Positions 27,486 through 36,646 are shown, numbered from the stretch's first letter. The stretch: DNA of 43,865 nucleotides from Pseudoalteromonas denitrificans DSM 6059 (GCF_900112265.1 NZ_FOLO01000047.1:1-43865); one strand, 5' to 3'. The notes: generated from the letters alone by a model not told the origin. Program-made: numbers and translations.

Positions 27486-28304
27486 TTGTCGCAAAACATA
27501 GTTGAAATAAAAGATGTGACCTTTACTAGGGGCGATCGTGTTATCTATCAAAACATGTCTTTTAATGTGCCAGCAGGAAAAATTACAGCTATTATGGGGC
27601 CAAGCGGCATAGGCAAAACAACTATGCTGAGATTAATCGGGGGACAGCTTAAACCTGATACTGGTGATATTTTATTTGAAAAGAACAGTATACCTCAAAT
27701 GTCGCGTAAAGCTTTATATCAAGCTCGCAAAAAAATGAGTATGTTATTTCAAAGTGGTGCGTTGTTTACTGATATGTCGGTATTTGACAATGTTGCTTTT
27801 CCTATTAGGGAGCATACACAGTTAAATGAAGACCTAATACGTATCATCGTTTTACTTAAATTAGAGCTAGTAGGTTTACGGGGCGCTAAAAATTTAATGC
27901 CATCCGAATTATCTGGTGGTATGGCAAGACGTGCGGCTTTGGCGCGGTCTATTGCTTTAGACCCTGAACTTATTATGTATGATGAGCCCTTTGCAGGACA
28001 AGACCCTATTTCTATGGGGGTACTGGTTAAACTCATTAAGTCTTTAAATAATGCTCTAAATATTAGCTCATTAATTGTTACTCATGATGTAACTGAAGTT
28101 ATGACTATTGCTGACCATGTCATTATTTTGGCCGATAAAGGTGTTATAGGTGAGGGTACCCCACAAGAGATGCTGGAACACTCATCACCATTAGTGCAAC
28201 AATTTTTACAAGGCTTATCGGATGGTCCAGTGCCATTTCATTTCGAAGCTAAAAATTATATTGAGGATTTATTTACAAACCAAAGTGCTGGAGAGTTTCA
28301 ATGA
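27486..28304 (+). CDS. mlaF: Phospholipid ABC transporter ATPase MlaF
   Basis: ATPase of the MlaFEDB complex, which moves mislocalised phospholipids between outer and inner membranes and so guards outer-membrane asymmetry. The 272 residues carry Walker A GPSGIGKT (38-45), the signature LSGGMARR, Walker B LIMYDEPFAG and the switch histidine in VTHDVTE. The start is a TTG at 27486, chosen because GGAGA lies 5-6 nt upstream and the length is near E. coli MlaF (269). A further TTG at 27474 is in frame but would lie on top of that ribosome binding site. Confidence 0.96.
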   Translation: MSQNIVEIKDVTFTRGDRVIYQNMSFNVPAGKITAIMGPSGIGKTTMLRLIGGQLKPDTGDILFEKNSIPQMSRKALYQARKKMSMLFQSGALFTDMSVFDNVAFPIREHTQLNEDLIRIIVLLKLELVGLRGAKNLMPSELSGGMARRAALARSIALDPELIMYDEPFAGQDPISMGVLVKLIKSLNNALNISSLIVTHDVTEVMTIADHVIILADKGVIGEGTPQEMLEHSSPLVQQFLQGLSDGPVPFHFEAKNYIEDLFTNQSAGEFQ

Positions 28305-29080
28305 TTGGTTTTTGGCAAAAGCTAGGGAAGGCAACACTAGCGCGTTTCTCTTCAATTGGAAGAGCAACGGCATTACTTATTGGGGCATTATTTAATGTAC
28401 CAAATATTAAAAAAGGCACGCCTCTTTTAATTAAGCAATTGTACTCAGTTGGATTTTTATCGCTTATTATTATTGTAGTATCGGGTTTGTTTATAGGCAT
28501 GGTTTTAGCCCTACAAGGTTATACTGTTTTGCAAGGGTATGGCGCTGAAGGCAGTTTAGGCCCATTGGTAGCCCTAAGTTTATTGCGAGAATTAGGTCCT
28601 GTTGTGACTGGTTTACTTTTTGCTGGTAGGGCAGGAAGTGCATTGACTGCAGAAATAGGCTTAATGAAGGCAACAGAACAACTTAGTAGTTTAGAAATGA
28701 TGGCTGTGGATCCATTAAAAAGAATTATAGCTCCTCGATTTTGGGCTGGCATGATCAGCATGCCATTATTGGCTTTAATTTTTTCTGCCGTAGGTATTTT
28801 AGGCGCTCACTTAGTTGGGGTTGATTGGCTGGGTGTTGATACAGGAAGTTTTTGGTCAATAATGCAAGCACAGGTCTCGTTTGAAAAAGATATCCTTAAT
28901 GGGATTGTTAAAACGCTAGTATTTGCTTTTGTGATCACTTGGATCGCACTTTATCGAGGTTATGACTGTATTCCTACATCTGAAGGGATCAGTGAAGCCA
29001 CAACTAAAACGGTAGTACAATCTTCATTAGCTGTTTTAGGGTTTGATTTTGTTTTAACTGCAGTTATGTTTAGCAGTTAA
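28301..29080 (+). CDS. mlaE: Phospholipid ABC transporter permease MlaE
   Basis: Permease subunit of the Mla complex in the inner membrane. The 259 residues have five to six hydrophobic segments and the family hallmark LLRELGPVVTGLLFAGRAGSALTAEIGLMK split over positions near 95-125. The last third (GYDCIPTSEGISEATTKTVVQSS) also fits. The length matches E. coli MlaE (260). Its ATG overlaps the mlaF stop (ATGA). Confidence 0.96.
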   Translation: MIGFWQKLGKATLARFSSIGRATALLIGALFNVPNIKKGTPLLIKQLYSVGFLSLIIIVVSGLFIGMVLALQGYTVLQGYGAEGSLGPLVALSLLRELGPVVTGLLFAGRAGSALTAEIGLMKATEQLSSLEMMAVDPLKRIIAPRFWAGMISMPLLALIFSAVGILGAHLVGVDWLGVDTGSFWSIMQAQVSFEKDILNGIVKTLVFAFVITWIALYRGYDCIPTSEGISEATTKTVVQSSLAVLGFDFVLTAVMFSS

Positions 29081-29117
29081 TAATTTTATAGGTATTAAGG
29101 TTTACAAGGTAAAGATA

Positions 29118-29633
29118 ATGGTTTCACGAAAAATAGAAATATTAGTGGGGTTTTTTGTTTCATTAGGTATTTTAGCACTTATTATGTTAGCGCTAAATGT
29201 TGCCAATGCGGGAATTGGTGCAAATGGTGAAACCTATATTCTAAAAGCTAAATTTGAAAATATAGGTTCTTTAAAAATACGCTCACCGATAAAGGTTGGT
29301 GGTGTTGTTGTCGGTAGAGTTGCCAAAATTGCACTGGACAAAAATGATTATTTGCCTGTTGTTGATATGGAAATATCTACTGATTACAGTCATTTTTCTG
29401 AGACTACGGCGGTCAATATATTAACTTCGGGTATTTTAGGTGAACAATACTTAGGATTAAACCCTGGTGTTTTAGTAAATAATGCTGGTACAGATGATGA
29501 TGAACTAAACGATTTATTTGGGCAAGAAGAGTTAAAGTTACTCGCAGATGGTGATTTTATTACCGATACTAAGTCTGCATTAGTACTTGAAGAATTAATA
29601 GGTCAATTTTTATTTAATCAGGGTGGCGAATAA
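29118..29633 (+). CDS. mlaD: Phospholipid-binding MCE protein MlaD
   Basis: Membrane-anchored MCE-domain protein that forms a hexameric ring on MlaE and passes lipids to MlaC. The 171 residues start with a membrane anchor (about 7-27) and carry an MCE domain at about 38-118 (LKIRSPIKVGGVVVGRV, TSGILGEQYLGLNPG). It is slightly shorter than the E. coli protein (183). It lies 37 bp after mlaE and 2 bp before mlaC. Confidence 0.95.
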   Translation: MVSRKIEILVGFFVSLGILALIMLALNVANAGIGANGETYILKAKFENIGSLKIRSPIKVGGVVVGRVAKIALDKNDYLPVVDMEISTDYSHFSETTAVNILTSGILGEQYLGLNPGVLVNNAGTDDDELNDLFGQEELKLLADGDFITDTKSALVLEELIGQFLFNQGGE

Positions 29634-29635
29634 CC

Positions 29636-30301
29636 ATGCTAAAAAAAGTTATAGTTTTACTAATATTAAGCGTTGTGATGTTAAGTTCAGGTTTTGCATC
29701 TGCACAAGTTTCATTAGACAATCCATATAAAGCAATCAAGCAAGTCGCTGGAAATACTTTTGAGCGTTTGGCAAAAGATCAAACAGCAATCACTAAAAAC
29801 CCCAATCATTTAAAAAAAGTGGTTGAAGATGAACTTTTACCTTATATCGATTACAAATATGCGGCTTATAAAGTTTTAGGTAGTTATATTCAAAAAATTA
29901 GAAGCATCAAAGATAAAGATGAAAAAAAGGCTGAGATAGCTAAAGTTAAACGTTTCATTGAGGTTTTTAAAAGTTATTTGGTAACAACTTATGCGGGTGT
30001 TTTCACGCAATATACAGATCAAATAGTTGAATTTGATCCTGCTCAAAAAGTTGAAGATAAAAAAATAGTTATGGTCGGGACGCGTATCGTTGAAAATGGA
30101 AAACCTGATATTCATATTGGCTTCAAAATGAAGAAAAACAAAAAAGGACAATGGCGTGCTTATGATATGGTAGCTGAAGGTATTAGTTTACTTGATGCCA
30201 AGCAAAGTGAATTGCATGGTATTTTACGAAAAGAAGGGCTTGAGTATGTAATTACTCTTCTGGATAAAAAAAGTAAACTGCCAATTCAAGCTAAAGGTTA
30301 A
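29636..30301 (+). CDS. mlaC: Phospholipid-binding periplasmic protein MlaC
   Basis: Soluble periplasmic shuttle carrying phospholipid between the outer-membrane MlaA complex and MlaFEDB. A signal peptide is visible at 1-23 (LLILSVVMLSSGFASA-Q). The mature part has the Tol-Tol-Ttg2 family pattern (LLPYIDYKYAAYKVLGSY, RFIEVFKSYLVTTYAGVF, YDMVAEGISLL). The length of 221 is near E. coli (211). It lies within the mla operon. Confidence 0.96.
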   Translation: MLKKVIVLLILSVVMLSSGFASAQVSLDNPYKAIKQVAGNTFERLAKDQTAITKNPNHLKKVVEDELLPYIDYKYAAYKVLGSYIQKIRSIKDKDEKKAEIAKVKRFIEVFKSYLVTTYAGVFTQYTDQIVEFDPAQKVEDKKIVMVGTRIVENGKPDIHIGFKMKKNKKGQWRAYDMVAEGISLLDAKQSELHGILRKEGLEYVITLLDKKSKLPIQAKG

Positions 30302-30306
30302 ACTCA

Positions 30307-30600
30307 ATGTCTAAGCTTAATTTAATACATGAATCCAAAAATAATTTTAATTTATCTGGTGAATTAAGTCGCGATACGGTTATCGCTTACTCAAATATCA
30401 AAAAAATAGCATCTAAAGGTGATGATTGTATTAATTTTAACCTTTCAGGAGTATTAAGAGTTGACACTGCTGGCTTAGCTTGGTTAATTCACATATTATC
30501 GGAATTAAGGCAGCAAGGCATTCGCCTTGAGTTAAACAATATACCTGTACAATTGCAAAAACTAATGCAGTTAGGGCAGGTCAGTCATCTATTTGAGTAA
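30307..30600 (+). CDS. mlaB: STAS-domain protein MlaB
   Basis: Small cytoplasmic STAS protein that binds MlaF and is needed for assembly and activity of the transporter. The 97 residues are one STAS domain. The conserved loop DTAGLAWL (about residues 55-62) contains the functionally important threonine. It begins 5 bp after mlaC and its stop lies just before the ibaG start. Confidence 0.93.
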   Translation: MSKLNLIHESKNNFNLSGELSRDTVIAYSNIKKIASKGDDCINFNLSGVLRVDTAGLAWLIHILSELRQQGIRLELNNIPVQLQKLMQLGQVSHLFE

Positions 30601-30607
30601 AGAGCTA

Positions 30608-30865
30608 ATGGAACCGAATCAAGTCGAAGCAATATTAAAAGAAAATTTATCACTTACAGAAGTGCATGTGAAAGCAAATGGTAACCATTTTGAAGTGATT
30701 GCAGTAGGTGAGTGTTTTGAAGAAGTTAGTCGTGTTAAAAAACAGCAACTGGTTTACGCTCCATTAAAAGACTCAATTGCAGATGGTACGATTCATGCTG
30801 TGTCTATTCGTGCTTTCACCCCTGTTGAATGGGAAAGAGAGCGCAAATTTATTCTCCCACAATAA
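30608..30865 (+). CDS. ibaG: BolA-family protein IbaG
   Basis: BolA-like protein (YrbA) that works with monothiol glutaredoxin in iron-sulfur cluster handling and is linked to acid resistance. From ATG 30608 it has 85 residues (MEPNQVEAILKENLSLTEVHV), aligning with the start of E. coli IbaG. The conserved HFEVIAVGECFEEVSRVKKQQLVY block and HAVSIRAFTP are clear. A TTG at 30593 is in frame but would overlap mlaB and add five unconserved residues. The mlaB-ibaG-murA order is conserved in gammaproteobacteria. Confidence 0.94.
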   Translation: MEPNQVEAILKENLSLTEVHVKANGNHFEVIAVGECFEEVSRVKKQQLVYAPLKDSIADGTIHAVSIRAFTPVEWERERKFILPQ

Positions 30866-30875
30866 GGAGAATATT

Positions 30876-32132
30876 ATGGAACAATTTGTTATTCAAGGTG
30901 GTAGTACTTTAGCTGGCGAAGTTACTATTTCAGGTGCAAAAAATGCCGCATTACCTATCTTATTTGCCTCATTATTAGCTAACAGTACAAGTACATTTTT
31001 TAATGTCCCTAAATTAAGAGATATAGAAACAACAGAAGCTTTATTAAGTCAGCTTGGTGCAACTATAAAATGGCAAGGCGATACGTTATTAATTGATGGA
31101 GCGACTGTAGATAAAATTGTTGCACCATATGAGCTTGTAAAAAAAATGCGCGCTTCAGTGCTTGCTTTAGGGCCTCTTCTTGCACGCTTTGGCGAAGCAC
31201 AAGTTTCTTTGCCCGGAGGGTGTGCAATAGGTGCGCGTCCAGTTGATTTACATATTAACGGCTTAATTAAAATGGGCGCTGATATTGAAGTTGAAAATGG
31301 CTATATCAATGCAAAAGTAGCTGGTCGCTTAAAAGGTGCTCATATCTTTATGGATATGGTAAGTGTAGGGGCTACAGAAAATTTAATGATGGCTGCTGCA
31401 TTGGCTGATGGTATAACCATACTTGAAAATGCAGCACGAGAGCCAGAAATAATCGATTTAGCAACATATTTAATAGGTATGGGCGCTAAGATTAAAGGTG
31501 CCGGAACAGATAGTATTGAAATTGAAGGTATTGAAGAATTAAAAGGGTGTGAGCATAAAATATTACCTGATCGTATTGAAACTGGAACTTTTTTAGTCGC
31601 GGCTGCAATGAGTGGTGGTGAAGTTTTATGTAAAAATACAGATCAAAGCTTAGATCCTGTTATTGAAAAATTACGAGCAGCAAATGCTTTTATTGAAGTA
31701 ACAAATGACAGTATTTATCTTGATATGAGAAATCGAGAGTTGAAGGCTGTAAATATAAAAACGATGCCACACCCTGGTTTTCCAACTGATATGCAAGCTC
31801 AATTTACAGCGCTTAATGTTGTCGCTAAAGGTAGTGCAACAATTACAGAAACAATATTTGAAAACCGCTTTATGCATGTACCAGAATTACAACGTATGGG
31901 TGCTAATATTCGGTTAGAAGGTAATACCGCTATTTGTGGTGAGACGACTAGCTTATCTGGCGCTCAAGTTATGGCTACAGATTTACGTGCCTCTGCGAGT
32001 TTGATCTTAACGGGTATTATTGCCAAAGGTGAAACACTTGTTGATCGTATTTATCATGTTGATCGCGGATATCAAAAGATAGAAGATAAACTCAGCGCTT
32101 TAGGTGCAAATATTAAGCGACGTAAAGCATAA
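30876..32132 (+). CDS. murA: UDP-N-acetylglucosamine 1-carboxyvinyltransferase MurA
   Basis: Catalyses the first committed step of peptidoglycan synthesis by adding enolpyruvate from PEP to UDP-GlcNAc, in the cytoplasm. The start at 30876 is fixed by AAGGAGA 5 nt upstream and by the MurA start MEQFVIQGG. A longer frame from 30777 lies inside ibaG and was rejected. The 418 residues hold Lys22 (SGAKNAALP) and the catalytic, fosfomycin-reactive Cys116 (PGGCAIGARP). The loop cysteine is present, so it should be fosfomycin-sensitive by sequence. Confidence 0.97.
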   Translation: MEQFVIQGGSTLAGEVTISGAKNAALPILFASLLANSTSTFFNVPKLRDIETTEALLSQLGATIKWQGDTLLIDGATVDKIVAPYELVKKMRASVLALGPLLARFGEAQVSLPGGCAIGARPVDLHINGLIKMGADIEVENGYINAKVAGRLKGAHIFMDMVSVGATENLMMAAALADGITILENAAREPEIIDLATYLIGMGAKIKGAGTDSIEIEGIEELKGCEHKILPDRIETGTFLVAAAMSGGEVLCKNTDQSLDPVIEKLRAANAFIEVTNDSIYLDMRNRELKAVNIKTMPHPGFPTDMQAQFTALNVVAKGSATITETIFENRFMHVPELQRMGANIRLEGNTAICGETTSLSGAQVMATDLRASASLILTGIIAKGETLVDRIYHVDRGYQKIEDKLSALGANIKRRKA

Positions 32133-32176
32133 AAATAACTTTAGCGAGTAAAGACTTTACTCGCTAAAGTTATTTT
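32132..32176. terminator. Palindromic bidirectional terminator between murA and degS
   Basis: Two perfect 22-bp arms (32132-32153 and 32155-32176) flank a single central A. The outer ends are A-rich on the left and T-rich on the right, so each strand has a hairpin followed by a U run. It lies exactly between convergent murA and degS. Confidence 0.92.
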
Positions 32177-32178
32177 AT

Positions 32179-33267
32179 TTATATAGGTTCTAACTCCATT
32201 ACAGTTACTGGTATTGTTTTCTTTTTACCATCCCGCATTAATTCAAAGTCTATTTTTGTCCCTGGCAAAGTATTCGCTATTTTCTCTAAGTTTTGCTGCA
32301 TATCGGTGACTATTTCACCATCAATTTTAAAGATGATATCCCTATCTTGTAGCCCTGCTTGCCATGCCGGCCCTAAAGGATCCAGGTTATAAATTTGCAT
32401 TCCTGCTACGGGTGTTAATTGATCTCTAATGGCAATGCCTGATTTATCTACGGGGTTTGCACTGAAGCCTAAATAGCCTCTTACAACACGTCCATACTTT
32501 ATGAGTTTATCCATTACATCTTTGGCTATTGAATATGGTACAGCAAAAAATATTCCCTGAATCTCAATATTTCGTTTTGATGTAAATTGGGCTGAATTAA
32601 TCCCCACTAAAATACCATTAGAATTTACTAACGCACCGCCAGAGTTACCTACGTTAATAGCTGCATCCATCTGTAATAAGTTAGTATGGGAGCTTTGGAC
32701 TATATTTTGTTTTCCGGTAGCACTAATTATACCTTGAGTAATTGTTTGGCCTAAATTAAGAGGGTTACCTATGGCTAAAACAACATCTCCTACTTGAGGT
32801 GTAAAGCTATCATCGGTTGGTACAGTAGGTAGTTGCAAAGCGTCAATTTTTAATAAAGCTAAATCAGTTACGGTATCAAAACCGACTAATTGTGCATTAT
32901 TAAACTGGCGGCCATCGGCAAGAATTATAATGACTTGGTCGGCATTATTAATGACATGATAGTTAGTTAAAATATAGCCATTTTTAGACATGATCACACC
33001 AGAACCTAACTCTTGCGTTGATCTTTGGGGATAACTCGTTTGGTTATTAAAACTTTCTGAATAAATGGTTACAACAGAAGGAGCTGATTTTTGAACACCC
33101 GTTGCAAAAGTTAAGTGAGCCTGTGTTAATGCTTCAGGTTGATCATTTGATGGGAATCCAAGAGGCCAAAAATCAGGTCGAAGGGATGGTTTAATAAGCA
33201 AAACTAAAAAAGCGATGCCTAATCCAATCAAGATAGGGGAAAGTAAAAATTTTAAAGGTTTTAGCAC
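32179..33267 (-). CDS. degS: Site-1 periplasmic serine protease DegS
   Basis: Inner-membrane-anchored protease that senses misfolded porins and starts RseA cleavage, releasing sigma-E. The 362 residues show an N-terminal membrane anchor (about 8-26), a trypsin-like domain with the triad His104 (NYHVINN), Asp135 (DLALLKID) and Ser209 (VGNSGGAL), and one PDZ domain (about 265-355). The single PDZ and the anchor distinguish it from DegQ. It follows degQ with a terminator in between. Confidence 0.95.
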   Translation of the reverse strand: MLKPLKFLLSPILIGLGIAFLVLLIKPSLRPDFWPLGFPSNDQPEALTQAHLTFATGVQKSAPSVVTIYSESFNNQTSYPQRSTQELGSGVIMSKNGYILTNYHVINNADQVIIILADGRQFNNAQLVGFDTVTDLALLKIDALQLPTVPTDDSFTPQVGDVVLAIGNPLNLGQTITQGIISATGKQNIVQSSHTNLLQMDAAINVGNSGGALVNSNGILVGINSAQFTSKRNIEIQGIFFAVPYSIAKDVMDKLIKYGRVVRGYLGFSANPVDKSGIAIRDQLTPVAGMQIYNLDPLGPAWQAGLQDRDIIFKIDGEIVTDMQQNLEKIANTLPGTKIDFELMRDGKKKTIPVTVMELEPI

Positions 33268-33329
33268 AGGAGAGTTAACTAATAATGATTAATGTCTACA
33301 TGATGGCATAAATGATGATAAATGGCACA

Positions 33330-33366
33330 AAAAAAAGAAACAAGATTAAACATTGTTTCTTTTTTT
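33330..33366 (-). terminator. Terminator after degQ
   Basis: A perfect 14-bp inverted repeat with a 9-nt loop. On the minus strand it reads A-run, GAAACAA, loop, TTGTTTC, T-run, a standard rho-independent form. It lies 15 bp past the degQ stop and before degS. Confidence 0.85.
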
Positions 33367-33381
33367 GCTGTAAGCGGCTCC

Positions 33382-34740
33382 TTATTGAATCAATAAGAAA
33401 ATTGAATCTCGTCCACGCTTAACACCTAATACAATATTACCATTGATGTCTTTTAATGAATTAGTTAGGTCTCTTAAGCTAGAAACGCGTTTACGGTTAA
33501 CTTGAACTATAACATCGCCTTCTTCAAAACCGACACGCTGAGCTGGAGAGCGCTCTTCGAGTTCTGATATAATAATGCCTTTCATATCGTCTCTCGTTGT
33601 GCCTACTTCAAGTGCGGCACCTCTAAGCATAGGGTGGAGTTTATCTGCTTCCACTTTGGCAAGCTGTGCACCTCGTAATGTAACATTTACAGTTTTCTTT
33701 TTACCGTTTCGAATAAGCTGTAATTTTACTTTTTTACCTTCACCCAAAGTTGATATTTTACTACGCAACTCTTGGAAACCTTGAATGCTATTGCTATTTA
33801 CGGCTACGATCACATCACCTGTCTCAATCCCAGCATCCGAGGCAGCTGAATCTTCGCTAACGCTCATAACAATCGCGCCTTGTTTCACATCTAATTGTTG
33901 TGCTTTTGCAATACCTGCATTTAATGTACGTCCTGAAATACCTAAAGTGCCACGTTTAACCTCACCGTGTTCAATAATTTGATCAACTAAATTTTTCATC
34001 ATATTGGAAGGGATCGCAAAACCAATTCCAACATTTCCCCCAGAAGCTCCTAAGATAGCAGTATTAATACCAATTAGTTCACCACGTAGATTAACTAACG
34101 CTCCACCTGAATTACCTTGGTTTATAGCTGCATCTGTTTGAATGAAATCTTCATAACCCTCAATGTTTAAGCCACTACGACCCATAGCGCTGACAATACC
34201 AGAGGTTACTGTATGGCTTAAGCCAAAAGGATTTCCAATTGCTACGGTAAAATCACCAACGCGCAGTTTATCGGAATTAGCTATTTTAACAGCAATTAAC
34301 TCTTTGGCATCGATTCTAAGTAAAGCAACATCAGATTCTTTATCCGTACCGACTAACTCTGCTTCATATTCTCGACCATCTTGCAGACTAATAATTATTT
34401 TTTCAGCATCTTGAATAACATGATTGTTAGTTACTACAAAACCTTCATCAGCATCTATTATGACACCTGAACCTAATCCATTAAAAGGTTGTTTTTGACT
34501 TCTTTGTTGACGAGGGTTTCCAAAAAAGAATTCTCTAGGATCTATTTTACGGCGTACTTCTTTAGCACCTGAAACTCTAATGCTGACAACACCTGGGGTA
34601 ATTTTTTCTAGCATTGGGGCTAAAGTGGGAAGTTGTTGTCCATTTACTGCTATCGGGAGTTTCGCTTGGCTAATACTTGGATTTACTAAAAGGCTTGAAG
34701 AAAGAATAATAGCACTTAATAAAGTTAATTTTGTTTTCAT
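33382..34740 (-). CDS. degQ: Periplasmic serine endoprotease DegQ (DegP/HtrA family)
   Basis: Periplasmic protease and chaperone that removes misfolded envelope proteins. The 452 residues begin with a signal peptide (1-26, LSSSLLVNPSISQA). The protease domain has His107 (TNNHVIQ), Asp137 (DVALLRID) and Ser211 (QGNSGGAL). Two PDZ domains cover about 255-350 and 360-452. The length matches DegQ (455) better than DegP (474), and degQ-degS adjacency is classical. RBS and start are standard. Confidence 0.95.
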   Translation of the reverse strand: MKTKLTLLSAIILSSSLLVNPSISQAKLPIAVNGQQLPTLAPMLEKITPGVVSIRVSGAKEVRRKIDPREFFFGNPRQQRSQKQPFNGLGSGVIIDADEGFVVTNNHVIQDAEKIIISLQDGREYEAELVGTDKESDVALLRIDAKELIAVKIANSDKLRVGDFTVAIGNPFGLSHTVTSGIVSAMGRSGLNIEGYEDFIQTDAAINQGNSGGALVNLRGELIGINTAILGASGGNVGIGFAIPSNMMKNLVDQIIEHGEVKRGTLGISGRTLNAGIAKAQQLDVKQGAIVMSVSEDSAASDAGIETGDVIVAVNSNSIQGFQELRSKISTLGEGKKVKLQLIRNGKKKTVNVTLRGAQLAKVEADKLHPMLRGAALEVGTTRDDMKGIIISELEERSPAQRVGFEEGDVIVQVNRKRVSSLRDLTNSLKDINGNIVLGVKRGRDSIFLLIQ

Positions 34741-34768
34741 AGTCTAAATGTACTCCTGTGTTTATTTA

Positions 34769-34803
34769 TCAAGGATATTAAGTTATTTACTTAATATCCT
34801 TGA
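34769..34803. promoter_or_regulatory. Long hairpin in the degQ upstream region
   Basis: A perfect 15-bp inverted repeat (34769-34783 with 34789-34803, 5-nt loop) lies between the zapG stop and the degQ start on the minus strand. No clear U run follows on either strand. It may be a zapG terminator of weak type or a structured 5' leader of degQ. On the minus strand, TGAACTT (around 34835-34841) with TCTTT 16 nt on resembles a sigma-E promoter; this is weak. Confidence 0.45.
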
Positions 34804-34883
34804 ACTTACTTATAAAGACTATGGGGTAAAAAAAAAGTTCATCAGAAAATGTATTTTGTTTTTTCTTAAATGTAAGTAAATAT

Positions 34884-35336
34884 TTAAACAGTCGGTTCCT
34901 TGATAATCTCTTCTTTTTTTGTGCCAGAAAAAATACCTGAATTTTCTTGTGCATAATCCATAGGCTGTGCATCAGTAATATTAGTATGTGCTTTGGGTTC
35001 TTCAAGCTGATCTAATGATGCTTGAAGTTGCTCGGTTGTTTCTTTAGAAAAGAAAGGCATTGCTTCTTTTGTATTATCAACCAAAAGTAACTTATTGGTT
35101 TGTTGTACGTGATTAGCTAATTGTTCGTAGTTATCTTTCATCTTAGAAACTAGTTTATCAGTACTTGCTAAGTGATCAGCAACATCTTGTTTATATTGCT
35201 CCAGATCTGATTTTGCTTTTTCAACTTCTTTTTCTAATTCATCATTTTCATATTGACGTTTAGTGAAAACAGTACCTACAAAAAAACTTGCAATAGCGGT
35301 GATTAACAAAAAAGAAAGCCAAGTGATTGTTGACAT
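34884..35336 (-). CDS. zapG: Cell division / envelope protein ZapG (YhcB)
   Basis: DUF1043-family inner-membrane protein, YhcB in E. coli, linked to the divisome and to coordination of envelope growth. The 150 residues have one N-terminal membrane helix (about 4-22, ITWLSFLLITAIASFFVGTV) followed by a long coiled coil (about 28-90, ENDELEKEVEKAKSDLEQYKQDV) with the conserved LVSKMKDNYEQLANH. The C-terminal 50 residues are variable. It lies between degQ and the divergent zapE, the usual setting. Confidence 0.92.
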   Translation of the reverse strand: MSTITWLSFLLITAIASFFVGTVFTKRQYENDELEKEVEKAKSDLEQYKQDVADHLASTDKLVSKMKDNYEQLANHVQQTNKLLLVDNTKEAMPFFSKETTEQLQASLDQLEEPKAHTNITDAQPMDYAQENSGIFSGTKKEEIIKEPTV

Positions 35337-35457
35337 AAAAATACCCCTGTAATTGAACTAAATGAAAAATAATATACTAACTATAAATATACGCTTACTT
35401 GAGCATCGTGTTAATATAAAAACACATAATTTCTGTTTTTTATTAATGTAAAGTTAT

Positions 35458-36549
35458 ATGACTCCTTGGCAAAAATATCAATTAGACCTTCAAAGTGACG
35501 ATTTTCATTACGATGCAGCACAAGAAAATGCAGTAAAAAACTTACAGCGTTTATATGATGATTTGCAAAATGTTCCAGAAGTTAAGGCTGGCTTGTTATC
35601 ACGTATATTTAAGACTAAACCGGTAAAAAATAATATAAAAGGTTTGTATTTTTGGGGTGGTGTAGGTCGTGGTAAAACTTACTTAGTTGATACCTTTTAT
35701 GATGCTTTACCTGGTGAGCGAAAAATGCGAATTCACTTTCATCGATTTATGCATCGCGTACATGATGAATTAAAAAAACTAAATGATGTTTCTAACCCTC
35801 TTGAAAAGGTCGCTGATAGTTTTAAGGCGCAAACAGATATAATTTGTTTTGATGAGTTTTTTGTTTCTGATATCACTGATGCCATGCTATTAGGTGGACT
35901 TATGCAGGAACTATTTAAACGAGATATTATTCTTGTAGCCACTTCAAATATTATTCCAGATGACTTATATAAGTATGGTTTGCAAAGGGAGCGCTTTGTA
36001 CCTGCAATTAAATTAGTAAATGAAAATACCATAGTGGTAAATGTAGATTCTGGTATTGATTATAGATTACGCACCCTTGAGCAAGCTGAGATATTTCACA
36101 GCCCCTTAGATGAGCAGGCAGATAAAAACTTATATGAGTATTTTACGAAGCTGTCACCAGAGCTTGGGCACAAAGAGAAAAAAATCGAAATTGAAGGTCG
36201 CATGCTTAATACTCGAATGGAAGCCGATAGTATTGTAATGTTTGATTTCACTGAATTATGTGAAACCGCCCGTAGCCAAGTCGATTATATGGAAATTAGT
36301 CGTATCTATCACACGGTACTATTATCTAATGTAAAAATGATGGGTAGACAAAATGATGATGCTGCTAGACGTTTTATCGCTTTGGTGGATGAGTTTTATG
36401 AGCGTAATGTGACTTTGATTATTTCTGCTGAAGCTGAATTAATATATCTATATGAAACAGGCATGTTAGATTTTGAATTTAAACGTTGTATTAGCCGCTT
36501 ACAAGAAATGCAATCTTTAGAATACTTATCAAGAGAACATTTAGCTTAA
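35458..36549 (+). CDS. zapE: Cell division ATPase ZapE
   Basis: AFG1-like P-loop ATPase (YhcM) that associates with the Z-ring and helps division under stress. The 363 residues show Walker A GGVGRGKT (67-74), Walker B CFDEFFVSD (Asp132, Glu133) and the family block ILVATSNIIPDDLYKYGLQRERFVPAI. The ATG at 35458 starts MTPWQKYQLD as in homologues. It is divergent from zapG. In most relatives rplM-rpsI follow zapE, whereas here the S10 operon does. Confidence 0.95.
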   Translation: MTPWQKYQLDLQSDDFHYDAAQENAVKNLQRLYDDLQNVPEVKAGLLSRIFKTKPVKNNIKGLYFWGGVGRGKTYLVDTFYDALPGERKMRIHFHRFMHRVHDELKKLNDVSNPLEKVADSFKAQTDIICFDEFFVSDITDAMLLGGLMQELFKRDIILVATSNIIPDDLYKYGLQRERFVPAIKLVNENTIVVNVDSGIDYRLRTLEQAEIFHSPLDEQADKNLYEYFTKLSPELGHKEKKIEIEGRMLNTRMEADSIVMFDFTELCETARSQVDYMEISRIYHTVLLSNVKMMGRQNDDAARRFIALVDEFYERNVTLIISAEAELIYLYETGMLDFEFKRCISRLQEMQSLEYLSREHLA

Positions 36550-36612
36550 TTTAAAGTAGATTATTATTACTCAATTTATGCAGCAGTTAGAATAATTAGT
36601 TTAATAAAACTG

Positions 36613-36640
36613 TTGCATTTATCATCAATCTCACTATAAT
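36613..36640 (+). promoter_or_regulatory. Sigma-70 promoter of the S10 operon
   Basis: TTGCAT and a perfect TATAAT are separated by 16 bp. The expected start near 36647 leaves a leader of about 200 nt before rpsJ, comparable with the long leader of the E. coli S10 operon. Confidence 0.82.
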
Positions 36641-36646
36641 ACGCAA

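Noticed and set aside
30777..30875. Upstream start for murA inside ibaG
   Set aside because: The ATG at 30876 has a perfect AAGGAGA site and the conserved MurA N-terminus; the extension is the out-of-frame complement of ibaG coding.
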